Source: Malania oleifera | Lineage: Eukaryota; Streptophyta; Magnoliopsida; Santalales; Ximeniaceae | Assembly (NCBI RefSeq): GCF_029873635.1 | Contig: NC_080420.1 | Location: 54,769,457-54,833,456, forward strand | Direction of reading: 5' to 3' | Length of the DNA stretch: 64,000 nucleotides | Shown here: piece by piece, positions 45,634 to 57,079 of the stretch | How positions within the stretch are numbered: the first letter of the stretch is position 1 | Layout of the letters: each line of letters begins with the position of its first letter | The notes under the pieces: model-generated | Databases searched by the model: none | Seen by the model: the letters and a program-made list of their open reading frames with translations, nothing else | Told to the model about the DNA's origin: nothing | Translations under genes and position numbers: made by a program

Positions 45634-46560
45634 ATGGTTAAAAGAGACATTTTTCTTCCTCGCCCCATCAATACTACATTGGAGGGGACTAGGAATTATT
45701 TATCGTGGTCTCAAGCTATGTGCAGTTTTCTTAAGGGCCACATGCTTTGGAAATATTGTCCTGGTGCAATCACTATTCCTGCTAAGGGGGCAGCTGAAGA
45801 AGCTACTGCATTCACTACTCGCTTAGTTGAATGAGATAGCCATAACTATATGATCCTTAGTTGGCTCTTAACACTTTCATTCCTTCCATCTCCGATTTGT
45901 TGGGCAGCTTTGATGATACAAAATCTGTATGGGATATGTTGGCTAAATGATATTCCACTTCTCACAAATCCATGAAATATCAGTTAGTAGTTGAGTTGCA
46001 TCAGCTTCGGCAAGAATCAGGGCAATCTATCAATGACTATTATGATCAGCGTACCTTCCTTTGGGATCAAATTGACCTTTCTAATCCAACTTGGGCATGC
46101 TCAAAAGATGTTCAGTAATATGCTCCTGTTCGAGATGAATTCTGTTTCTATTAGTTCTTGATGTCACTTGACAAAGACTATGAGCCCATTTGAGGTCAGC
46201 TTCTTAATCGTAGTCCTCTTCCCTCTCTTGATACTGTTGTAAATGAGTTGGCTAGAGAAGAAGCTCGTCTTGCAACCCTTCAAGCCTAGAATAAGCTGAA
46301 TGTTATGACTATTGCTCCCTCTGCTCCTACAGAGCAACCTTCGCAATCAGGGTTTGATGCCTCTAGCTTTGGCAATCATCACAAGTAGTCCAACAAAAAG
46401 TTCTGCAACTATTGCAAACATTCTAGCCACACTATTGAGACTTGTTACCATTACAACAAACTATTGTAGTTGTTGCCAATTACGAGTCTACTCCACCAAT
46501 GCCTTCCATCTCAGTTGAGTCTCAGTCTTTTGGATCCACTATCCACCTCTCCTCAACTGA
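45634..46560 (+). pseudogene. gag remnant of copia 44870-62162
   Basis: Gag begins MVKRDIFLPRPINTTLEGTR at 45634, followed by NYLSWSQAMCSFLKGHMLWK. A stop at 45832-45834 and later stops break it. A zinc-knuckle remnant KFCNYCKHSSHTIETCYHYN lies at about 46400-46460. Confidence 0.85.
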
Positions 46561-46591
46561 ATTATAGAATATAGTAGCTCAGGCTATTCGT

Positions 46592-46731
46592 ATGGCTGAT
46601 AATGCATCTTTTTCCACTACTCTCTCAGTCTTGTCTGGTAAATCTCAATCTTGGCTCTTTGATTCTACCTGTTGTAGCCACATGACACCTCACTCATCCT
46701 TATTTTCTAAACTTGAACCTGAACCATACCC
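46592..46731 (+). pseudogene. Protease segment left of the CACTA insertion
   Basis: SWLFDSTCCSHMTPHSSLFS corresponds to the copia aspartic protease start; the usual DSGA-type motif is degenerate (DSTC). The frame runs to EPEPYP, where CACTA is inserted, and resumes at 54857. Confidence 0.8.
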
Positions 46732-46744
46732 CACTACAAAAAAT

Positions 46745-47125
46745 GAAGGTATTAGTGAAGGATCAAATCCGTCACTAATACTTATAAATTTGTTACTAAT
46801 ACTATTAGTGACAAATTTATAAGTATTAGTGACGATTTTAAATTAGTTGCTATATCTGCAGTTACTACTAACTATTAGTGACGAATTATAACTGTCACTA
46901 AATCTTTAATACCGTCACTATAAATTCTACATTGGCTCTGCTAAAATTCATCACTAATAGTAAGGTATTAGTGAAGGATTTAAATTCATCACTAATAGAG
47001 CCTACTATTAGTGACGAATTTGAAAACCGTCACTAATACTCTACTATTAGTAACGAATTTGAATCTTTCACTAATATTGTACTATTAGTGACGAATTTGA
47101 ATCATTCACTAATAATTAAAAAAGT
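46745..47125. repeat. Left subterminal repeats of the CACTA element
   Basis: About ten copies, in both orientations, of TATTAGTGACGAATTTG or its complement (for example 46800-46835, 46876-46893 and 47025-47060). Subterminal repeats of this kind are the binding sites for TNPA-type proteins in En/Spm. Confidence 0.85.
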
Positions 47126-47129
47126 TAAT

Positions 47130-48700
47130 ACTAATTTTTTTTATCTTTAATTCCTGTAAAAATCTGTAATTACATTTTCGCATACATAACCTGAAACCAT
47201 AATTACTACAAAATTCATAAATTATTCAAAATTCGAATTCAAATACAAATTCAATTAAAATAAAGAAATAACATTTGTTCAGATAACAAATTTTTTTTCA
47301 AAAAATTCAAAATTCAAATACAAATACATTATACAAATTCAAATTAAAATACAGAAATTCCATTTGTTCATATAAAAATAAAAATTACAAAAAAATAATC
47401 AAAAGTTGCATCCGATGACTGTAGTGCATGCATGACATCGTGTTGATGTTATGATAGCCGCGAACACTACAAATTAAAAATCATAAAAAAAAAATTAGTA
47501 TACAAATGGAGAGCAGAATGGAGAGCCAACACTCAGTATAATCAGAAAGAAGAATATAGAGAGTGCGCTGTACAATAATTTTCAACCTTAAACGAATAAC
47601 TAAAATGAATGTGAATGACGTACGTATAAATCATGTAAATTTGAATGCATCAAACCACGCATGTAAACACCATAACTCGTTCTCAAAACAGAATATCCCT
47701 AGTGGTGGACAAATAATAATGCTTATCCATAGTTAAAAGCAAATGATATGCCATGTATGTTAATAGATGCAAATTTAGGACTTAATGAAATGACTTTTCG
47801 TTTAACTTTCACTCATCATTTCAAAAATATTTTAACATTCATTTTATCATAATTATCTTTGTACGTGGTTTTTTTTTTGGAAAATTTTAACAAAATTTCA
47901 GCAGCATGTCGTCTGTAAATTGGATATTTTCCCATAAAACTTGTACTTGAAACATGGTTATTTTCACAAAATAAAACATTTCAAGCATGCAACAACCTAA
48001 ATCCACCACCAGCATGGAATTCACAATATACTGCATCAGCCATACAATTGACGTTCAACACAAGCATGTACTCTAATAGATCAATATTCAATTCATATAA
48101 CATAATACCATCCATCAATAAAATATTATTAGGAAAAAATTAAAACACAATTCAACTAAGGTTTTTTAGTTTTGTCCAGAAGGTTGCTTCTCAAGCATTC
48201 TTGATGCAGCTTGGGTTGTGCATGAAGTTGTTACTTAGATTATGAGAAGACTTGTGATAGATTGAGTTGGGGTTTCTTGGATTCAGTTATGGACATAAAA
48301 TTCTTTGGTTATAGATTGAGGAAATGGATTATGGTTTGTTTTTCTTCTATTCAATGATAGTGGTGGAATCCTGGTTTACATCTTTCGTTTTCTTCATGGT
48401 AGTCTGTTATTTCATTTTTTTTGTTCATTTTGGTGGTAAATGTCTTAATTAGAGTGCTAATTAGGCGTGAGGCTTGTGGTCTTGTGGAAGGTTTGTTGCT
48501 TGGCAAGAATGAAGTCTATTTCTCATGTATACTTTGTTGATGATTTTTAGAAGGTTTTAAGATTGCTTTTGCTTTGTTGGAGATTTTTGAGCTTATCTTT
48601 GGTCCTTAGGATTTAATTTGCTAACTTGAGTTTGACTAGAAAAGTTTTCAATACATAGGAGATTTCGAATTGTGATTCTTTAATGGGTTTTAATGTTCAT
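47130..48700. other. CACTA interior, left part
   Basis: AT-rich sequence with no clear gene. At 48175-48720 the plus strand has weak, heavily broken similarity to a LINE reverse transcriptase (SISHVYFVDD near 48515, then a Phe/Leu-rich region). I regard this only as possible. Confidence 0.3.
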
Positions 48701-48731
48701 AAGTGGCTAGATTATAGTGTTCGGAAGATTT

Positions 48732-49195
48732 ATTTGGGAGGAGGTTAAGAAAGGATTGGAATTTAACAAATTTTCGGCAGCATGCCGTCTTTAAACCAAA
48801 CTTTTCCCAAACTTGCAAGTCACAAAAGTTCTTCCTAGGTTTAGCTAAGCCAGTAGCAGTAGTACACAGCCTAGTGTCTGCCTACGCATATATGAAATTG
48901 CAGAAATGATAAATCAAGTCCTAATAGCACAAGCAATACACGTTGGCATTGATCTTAAGCAGAACACGCTACAAAAATATTTGGGAGGAGGTTAAGAAAG
49001 CATTGGAATTTAACAAATTTTCGCCATCATGCTATCTGTAAATAGAACATTTCCCAAACCTGCAAATCACAAAAATCTTTCCTAGGTTTAACTAAGCCAA
49101 CAATAGTAGTACACAACCCAGCCCAGTGTTTGTCTACGCATATATGATATTGTAGAAAAGATAAATCAAGTCCTAATAGCACAATCAATACAGTT
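48732..49195. repeat. Direct duplication of about 215-230 bp in the CACTA interior
   Basis: Copies start TTTGGGAGGAGGTTAAGAAAG at about 48732 and 48979 (period 247). They share AATTTAACAAATTTTCG, TTCCTAGGTTTA, CCTACGCATATATGA/TCTACGCATATATGA and TAAATCAAGTCCTAATAGCAC. A shorter third piece is near 47890-47945. Confidence 0.85.
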
Positions 49196-49639
49196 CCAGT
49201 ATCTCCAAGCAATTCACAATTCAGCATATATATATATTGAAATCCCTTGGTGGCCATTCTCACCCATAAGCAAGGCAGCTATAGAAATTAACCACAATTT
49301 TTATTTTATGATACTCTTACATGTACTGATCTAGAGAATAACTTTTAGCAATACATCACATAAAGGAAAACATATATATTTCATAATGCAAACTAAAGTC
49401 TAGTACTAAGAAAGTAGCAACACCACTCTTAAGAAGCTTAGAGTTTCGATCAATCACCACCCTGTATTCAACAAAAAAAAAAAAAGAAAACAGAATGTTA
49501 GGAAATAATTAAATTGACAACACAACCAATACAGTTCCAGTATCTCCCAAAAATTCACAATTCAACATGTGAATACAATTAAACAACCAACAGAGCTACC
49601 AGTATGCAGTTCAAATTACGTTTTACATACCTTCTAATG

Positions 49640-51380
49640 AGAGGAACCACCCACATCATCTAGTCGAGATTGACACATCATTTGTTCGAATTGTGCTTGC
49701 CTATTCATCATGGCTTCCAACTGGGCTTGAAGGTGGACACCGTCTCTTTCAATTGCTGGTTCTCCACTACAACAGTGGACACTATGTCTTTCAATTGTTG
49801 GCTCTCCACTATAACGGTGGACACCGTGTCTTTCAATTCCTGGTTCTCAATTCCACTGTATGCATCCGTCGAACCGTCTCTCTTCTCAAGACTCGGCGTC
49901 TAGACGTGCTCGTTCCATGTCAGCATAAGCCACCACACCCATAAATGATGATGTCATTGGGGCAATGTATCTACTTCCAAGACCTTTCACCTAGCCCCTC
50001 GCTCATTCCCTAAGCACCTGAGTGATTATTTGGTAATCCATCATTTGCTGACTCCCCTCTAAAATAGGTGCATTTTTTAAGCTTGACCGTTCGTTCCTAA
50101 TTTCAGTTGAAAATGATAAAAAGGAAGAAATAAGATTACAACTTTGATGTTTTGAATCAAATAATAAACTAAATATTTTCTTTGACTTACATGTTTGCCC
50201 TACGCACCCTCGCACCACTCCTTAATTGTCATTGGTGTGTTCTTAGATAAAGATCCGGCAGCGGCTCCTCTGTGTAAGTTTTGGGATCATGCTACATTAT
50301 CATATAAAACATCGTTGATATTAAGTCAGGTAATGGTCAAATTGTTTTATATATAGTAATTACCCTTCGATGATTTACGAATAACCTCAACCCACCGCAA
50401 TGCGTCGTAGGGAGTTTGCTGTGGTTCGCAGCATTTGTTTCACATATAGCCTACAAAAAAGATGTAATGACTTTTTATTAGCGACATCAATGTGAAAAAG
50501 TAGTTATTATAATACAAACACATCACCTGATAGTATGGGTTGCAGAAATAGCGACACACCACCTCCCAATCCTCTTGAGATATCTTATCGCATATGTGTG
50601 CTTCTTCTTGATCTCCCATCGCTCGAAAATGCTCGGGCATTTTGGAGTGATAGCTCTTAAATTTACTGCACAGTTGGAAGTCTACCACCCTTTTCACATG
50701 GTCAACCTTAAGAATGTCCATATTGAACTCCTCCTACATAGGTAATACAATTAGAATGTTAGACAGTTGTTTGGCTAGTATATTTAAAGTAAACAAAAAA
50801 ATAAAAAAGTTTGGGATTACTTACCAAAATGTGCATGTAAAGAACCATGCGCTGCTCCCAAGTCACCTGGACCGATGGAAGGCGCTGATGGAGTATTCTG
50901 TCGGCATATAATGCTGAGCTCTCGGGTCCACGCTGTGCACTAATCTTTAAGAGGGGCCGTGTAGCCTGGAGGATGTCGATCTGAATCCGTTACTGAGTCC
51001 TCTCCAGGTGCTTCTTTAGCGCCATGTTCTTCGCTGCACCACGGGCTGACCTCACTGTGGATGTAGATGCTGAAAAAAGAGTTAAATTAAGAACAACATT
51101 ATAATCATACACGTGAATAACCATCAATGGTTTAAATGTAAATAAATTAATCGTAACCTTACCAACGCTGCTCATTATGGTCAGCACTCACCCTATGTTT
51201 CAGTTGCATCTGTGTTATCCATGTCTGGCCTAGGTTTGGATGGCTCAGACAATGATGGTGCTGTAGCACCACTGACGTGCTCCGCCGGTCTTGAGGCCGC
51301 CGAATCAGCCTCATGTGATGACGTAGTGATAGCTTGGAAGGAAGTCGGCCACGATGGCCTCTTGGTGCTATGTCTGCAAA
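49640..51380 (-). pseudogene. CACTA-encoded transposase_24 (TNPA-like) gene, apparently degraded
   Basis: Minus-strand exon-like blocks follow one another. An N-terminal Ser/Pro-rich block is at 51215-51380. Next is 50830-51070 (VRSARGAAKNMALKKHLERT...VTWEQRMVLYMHIL). The block at 50520-50725 (MPEHFRAMGDQEEAHICDKI, DWEVVCRYFCNPYYQ) is the plant transposase (Ptta/En/Spm) core. Block 50385-50450 (CETNAANHSKLPTTHCGG) carries the NRSK-like motif. A C-terminal coiled-coil region at 49640-49850 ends in SRLDDVGGSSH. GT...AG-like junctions lie between blocks. In-frame stops (for example after KHLERTQ) argue against function. Such proteins bind the subterminal repeats. Confidence 0.6.
49715..49855 (-). 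repeat. Triplicated coiled-coil coding repeat
   Basis: Three tandem units of 42-45 bp (GGTGGACACCGTGTCTTTCAA, TTGYTGGYTCTCCACTAYAAC) code on the minus strand for NQQLKDTVSTVVVE-type heptads at the C-terminus of the transposase_24-like protein. Confidence 0.75.
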
Positions 51381-51399
51381 ATATTAGACAAGTAAATAG

Positions 51400-53275
51400 G
51401 ATTCAACTATTCAGAAATTGCTACAACAGAACACTCAAGAACCTATATGATCCACCAAAGAGCCTTACCACAAACCTAAAAAAATGCACCCAAGAAAAAA
51501 AATCAATATAATCCTTCAAAACTCAAATAAAGATAATAATTTAAGATTTTTGTCATGATAATTATAAATTGTAAATTGTATTCCAGCTTCAATCCTTGTA
51601 GCTAGCCCACTTCTCAAGCACTAAGATAGGTCTATAAAAACCAAAGTGAGCCCCCAAAACACATTAGAAAGTCGCAATATAGATGCCCCCAGTCTCAACT
51701 CCTTCTCACACTCTTTTTGGGGGATATTTGCAGAATCTCTAGATTACAGCAAACCACCAAAAAGAATGTTTACAAACTTCCATGGTTATATAGGTTTCCC
51801 AATTATCCAATTTTAAAATCAGAAATCAATTAGCATCTCATACTAAAATGACCAACCCCTAATGGCATATGATAATGATATCAAAATCAAAATTGTTTAT
51901 GCTAATAGAACTGTAGAAGTAGGGAAATTAGAAGCTTATTGAATCCTATAAACAAGCTTCCATGAGATATCAGCTGAATAATTGAAGATGATGGTAGAAA
52001 AAAGTCTAAGATGAGGAGCAATCAGAGCTTAAGGATTGCCAAGGATGAAATATACCTCCAAGGGGAAGAAGAGGAGGGAAAAAAAGTAGTTTCTCAGATT
52101 CTCTAAACTACCTTGGATTTGTAATTCACATGACAACAACCAAATAAGATAGTCAAACACTATGCACCACCAGCTCCTTAAAATTACAAATTGAGAAGAT
52201 AAAGATACATCTGTGATCACAAATAAACAAGAGAAAACTCAATATCAATGCCCAATTAGTCAACTTTAAAAATGTATTTTTTAAAACCTAAAAATTTCCT
52301 CACATTCCACCGCAATTAATAAATTACAAAATTCAATATCCAACTTCCAATTCTTAAAAATGATTTAAAATTGGAAAAAACTAGCATAGAAACTGCCTCA
52401 AATTTTCTAGAAATTACTAAAATAATGAAAAAAAAGCGACGAACAAGTATAGAAACTGCTACAATCCTTTTTATTCTTCAGATTATGAACAAGCCAATGC
52501 ATCCGACAATCTTCAAAACACAACAGAAAACAAAAGCACGGAAGAAAAAAGTGAAAGAATGGAATGGAAAATGTTTATTAGAATTGACAAAATTAATGTC
52601 GGAAATGTGCAATTACCTCTCGAAACCAGGTAAGGATCGAACTTCCAAAAGAGAAAGCAGAAGATTAAGAAAGCATGAGATGAGAAGGGATTCAAGATAG
52701 GCTAGGCGCGAGAAACTACATACAATATCTAGAATCAAAACTCGACTTTTAGAATCATGTTCGAGGAATGTACCGCGAAAGAGCACATGGAGCAATAACG
52801 AAGTACAATCATGAAATGCATGAAGAGGTGGAGAAAGAGAGGGGCTGCCGCCAGGAAATTCTTTATGAAGGAGATAAGATAATTATGTCAGAGCGAGAAG
52901 AGGGGCTTTATTAATTATATCTACAGCTCTAAAAATCAATCTACCCAAATATCTACCACAAGAACAAACAGAAAAGGAGAAATAGGATCTCCTGCTGAGG
53001 AGCAGCAGTGGCAAGGAGAAGCAGAAGAAGAAGAAGAAGAAGAAGAAGAAGAAGAAGAAACGAGGAGCAGTAGCGGCAGTGGTCGGAGTAGCGAACAGCG
53101 ACGAGCGAAAGCTGGCTGCGACGGCAACGGTGAGCCAACGGTGACGGGTGACGGCGATGAGCGACGTAACAACGAATGGCGACGGAGATAGGAGGATCAG
53201 GAGAGAGGGGCTGCGAGAGAATGGAGAGAAATTTTAGGGGAAAAAACAAGGAAATAAGAGATTGGGAGGGGGGGG
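51400..53275. other. CACTA interior, right part
   Basis: No domain recognised. A (GAA)n-type stretch at 53020-53060 and GC-richer sequence up to 53260 give Ser/Leu-rich frames on the minus strand that are compositional. This may be the promoter and leader of the minus-strand transposon gene. Confidence 0.4.
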
Positions 53276-53279
53276 GGGG

Positions 53280-54850
53280 AAGGGGCCAATAGTGACGAAT
53301 TTGTAAATTTGTCACTATTAGTTTCAGATAATTTTTTTTTTTTAAAACGGGAAGTATTAGTGACGATTCTCAAATCCATCACTAATGATATGTCAATAGT
53401 GGCGAATTTGTAAATTTGTCACTAATTGTCTGAAGTAAAATTTTTTTTTTTTTTTTTTAAAAATGGAAGTAGTAGTCACGGTTTTCAAATCCGTCACTAA
53501 TAATGAGCCAATAGTGACGAATCTGTAAATTCGTCACTAATACTCTGAAGTAATTTTAAAATTTTTTTTTTAATAAAATGGAAGTAGCAGTGATGGATCT
53601 CAAATCCGTCATTAATAATGGGCTAATAGTAACGAATCTGTAAATTCGTCACTAATAGTTTGAAGTAAATTTTTTTTAAAAAATGGAAGTAGTAGTGACG
53701 ATTCTCAAAACCATCACTAATAGTTTGAGATAATTTTTTTTTTATTTTTTTAAAAAATGGAAGTAGTAGTGATGAATCTTAAATTTGTCACTAATAATGG
53801 GTCAATAGCGACAATTCTGTAAATTCGTCACTAATAATCTAAAGTAAATTTCTTTTTTATTTTTATTTTTTAAAAATGGAAGTAGTAGTAACGGTTCTCA
53901 AATCCATAACTAATAATGGGCTAATGGTGACGAATCTGTAAATTCACCACTAATACTCTAAAGTAAATTCTTTTTTTCATTTCTTTAAAAAAATGGAAGT
54001 AGTAGTGATGGATATCCAATCCGTCACTAATAATGGACCAATAGTGACGAATCTGTAAATTTGTCACTAATACTTTGAACTACAAATTTTTAATTTTTTT
54101 TTAAAAAAGGAAAGTATTAGTAATGGTTCTCAAATCCATCACTAATAATGAGCCAATAGTAACAAATTTGTAAATTCGTCACTAATAGTTTGAGAAAATT
54201 TTTTTTTTTAATTTTTAAAAATGGAAGTAGCAGTGACGGATCTCAAATCCGTCACAAATAATGGGCTAATAGTGATGAATCTGTAAGTTCGTCACTAATA
54301 CTTTGAACTACAAATTTTTAATTTTTTTTTAAAAATTGAAGTATTAGTGACGGTTCTCAAATCCGTTACTAATAATGGGCCAATAGTGACGAATTTGTAA
54401 ATTCGTCACTAATAGTTTTAGATATATATATTTTTTTATTTTTAAAATGAAAGTATTAGTGATGGTTCTCTAATCTGTCATTAATAATGGGCTAATAGTG
54501 ACGAATCTGTAAATTTGTCACTAATACTTTGAAGTAATTTTTTTTTAAAAATAATAGTAGTGACAGTTATTTAATCATCACTAATGTTTATCTTTTAGTT
54601 ACGGATTTAATTCGTCATTAATACCACAAAAATCATAGCTAATATTTTCCTGCGATAATTTCTGGGAAAAAAATGTTTTCACGCGATATTTTTTGATTTT
54701 TAGTGACGAAATTATTAGTGACAGATTCAGTTTCGTCACTAATAGTGTCGTATTAGTAACGGTTACTAAAACCGTCACTAATACCCGCTTTAAGTGACGA
54801 AATTGAATCTGTAACTAATAATTTCGTCACTAAAAACCAGTTTTTTTGTA
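53280..54850. repeat. Right subterminal array of the CACTA element
   Basis: About a dozen units of roughly 110-120 bp. Each has a near-palindrome (AATAGTGACGAATCTGTAAA TTCGTCACTAATA), a T-rich spacer and a second inverted pair (AGTAGTGACGGTTCTCAAAT CCGTCACTAATAATGGG). It is about four times longer than the left array. Confidence 0.9.
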
Positions 54851-54856
54851 GTACCC

Positions 54857-57079
54857 TCTAAATATTTATATAGTTGATGGTTCCACTTTACATGACAATA
54901 GTCTAGGGTGTGTTTCGACCTCTAGCCTTTCAATTCCTAGGGTCTTCTATGTACCTGACCTATCTTATAATTTATTCTTTATGGGACAATTAGCTAAACT
55001 AGGTTATCACCTTACCTTTGACTATTTTAGATGTATTGTGCAGGATCCAAGGATGGGGCAGGAGCTTGGGACAGGTCCTAGAGTTGGGTGTACGTTTCAT
55101 GTTGACAACCTTCATCTTCCACATGTTGCTCTTGTTTCTGTTGCTGCTGCATCTGTTGTGGTTTCTTCTTTACCTTCTCTCGCACTTTGGCTTTCTCATC
55201 TTGGTTATGCACCCTCTTCTCGGGTACAATAATTAGCTTCTAGGGGTCTGTTAAGTTCTGTGTCCAAAGATAGTTTTAATTGTATTTCATGCCAGTTAGG
55301 AAAACAACCTACTTTACCTTTCAATAATAGTGAATTCGTCACTAATAACATTTTTGAGTTAATTCATTCTGATGTTTGGGGACTTCTCCTAATACTAATA
55401 CTAGTGGATCTCAATATTTTGTTATCTTTATTGATGATTATTCTTGTTATAGTTGGATTTTTCCCATGAAATCTCGTTCTAAATTACTGCTAATCTATAG
55501 TAACATGGCTAAAATGGTTGAAACACAATTTTCTAAACATATCAAGATTTTTCGATTTGAAATGCTCTTGAATATACTCAATAAGCTTTTCAAGCCCTTT
55601 TGCATTCCTATGGCACTGTACATCACCTAATTTGTCCAGGTACCTCTCAGCAAAATGGTAAAGCCGAACGAAAAACTTCGTCATATTTTGGACATTGTTC
55701 ATGCTCTCCTTCTCTCTGCCAATGTTCCTGCTCCTTTTTGGGGTGAAGCTACTCTTCATGTTGTTCATACTATCAATCGCATTCCCAGTCTTGTCATCCA
55801 AAATCAAACTCCATATGAGCATCTTTTTGGGCCACCTCTAGACTATCATTACCTGCGCTCCTTCGGTTCTGCTTGTTTCGTTCCTCTTCAGCCACATGAG
55901 CACAACAAACTTGAGCCTCGATCCAGACTTTGTTGTTTCATTAGCTATGGCGAAACTCAAAAGGGGTATCGGTGTTATGATCTTGTATCTCATCGTCTTC
56001 GTTTCTCTCGTAATGTTGTCTTTTAGGAACACTGATCCTTTGTTGAGCTCTCTCACTTTTGTTCTCCCTTGTCTACCTCTTCTAAGTCAGAAATATTTCT
56101 AGATGAGTCACCTATTTCCTCTATAGATACTCATGATCCTCCTATAGACTTCTTTGTCCAACCACCAGATACTTTTGATCCCTTTCCCAGTTCACCCTTT
56201 AATGAACGGGTGAAAGATGAATAGGTCGATGATGGGCTACCCAACCCTAAGCTTGGGTCCCTTGCTCCTACTTCTCCTGAAGATCTTGTAGAAGACATTT
56301 CACCTCATTACTCAACTTGAGTAAGATCCATTCCTGTTCACTTACTTGACTATCATTGTTACACTACCCTTGCTACACTGCACGAGCCTCACACCTATCA
56401 TGAGGCCTCCACTGATCCTTTATGGCAGATTTCAATGAAAGAGGAACTTGATGCATTATCTAAGAACCATACTTGGGATTTGGTTACTCTCCCTCTTGGA
56501 TAATTTTTTGTTGGTTGTAAGTGGATCTACAAGATCAAGACTCACTCTGATGGGTCCATTGAGCGCTATAAGGCTCGTCTTGTTGTAAAAGGTTTTACAC
56601 AGGAGTACGGGATTGATTATGAAGAGACCTTTGCTCCAGTTGCTCGTATCTCATCTGTTCGTGCCCTCTTAACTGTTGCTACTGCTAGTAAGTGAGACCT
56701 TTTTAAGATGGATATCAAAAATGCCTTCCTTAATAGGGAGTTAAGTGAAGAAGTTTATATGCAACCTCCACCTGGTCTCTTTGTTGAACCAAACAAGGTT
56801 TGTCACCTTCGACGTGCACTTTATGGTCTTAACAAACTCTACAAGCTTGGTTTGTCAAGTTCAGTTCCACCATATTTAGCTTGGATTACATTGCTAGTCC
56901 TTCTAATTTTGCCTTATTTCTTCATCGTACTAATAAAAGCACCATTTTGCTTCTCCCATATGTGGATGATATGATTATAACTGGTGATGACCTCAGTGGC
57001 ATTCAAGAACTCAAGGATTTTCTCAGTCAGCAGTTTGAGATGAAAGATCTTGGTCATCTCATCTACTTCTTGGGTGGTA
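54857..57079 (+). pseudogene. pol remnant of copia 44870-62162 (protease end, integrase, RT)
   Basis: After the CACTA element the protease frame resumes. GAG-pre-integrase and zinc-binding pieces (NCISCQLGKQPTLPFNNSEF) are at 55260-55400. Integrase core and C-terminal part are at about 55440-56026 (WGEATLHVVHTINRIPSLVI). RT runs from about 56390 ([60 protein letters not shown]) to [17 protein letters not shown] and [11 protein letters not shown], where LTR f interrupts it. Confidence 0.88.

Larger units (their letters stand above)
46732..54853. mobile_element. CACTA (En/Spm) DNA transposon, 8.1 kb
   Basis: Left end CACTACAAAAAATG; right end (reverse complement) TACTACAAAAAAACTGG, with C to T at the first base. 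The 3-bp target duplication CCC is on both sides (46729-46731, 54854-54856). Long subterminal arrays carry TATTAGTGACGAAT-type words. A transposase_24-like gene lies on the minus strand near 49640-51380. I see no TNP2 transposase domain, so this copy is probably not autonomous. Removing it rejoins the copia protease frame (EPYP / SKY). Confidence 0.9.

Noticed and set aside
52936-53382. Poly-Ser and poly-Leu minus-strand frames
   Set aside because: Encoded by a (GAA)n-type microsatellite and a G-run within the CACTA element.
55340-55355. CGTCACTAATAAC in the copia integrase region as an extra CACTA fragment
   Set aside because: Single short match in a coding context with no second copy; chance similarity is the simpler explanation.
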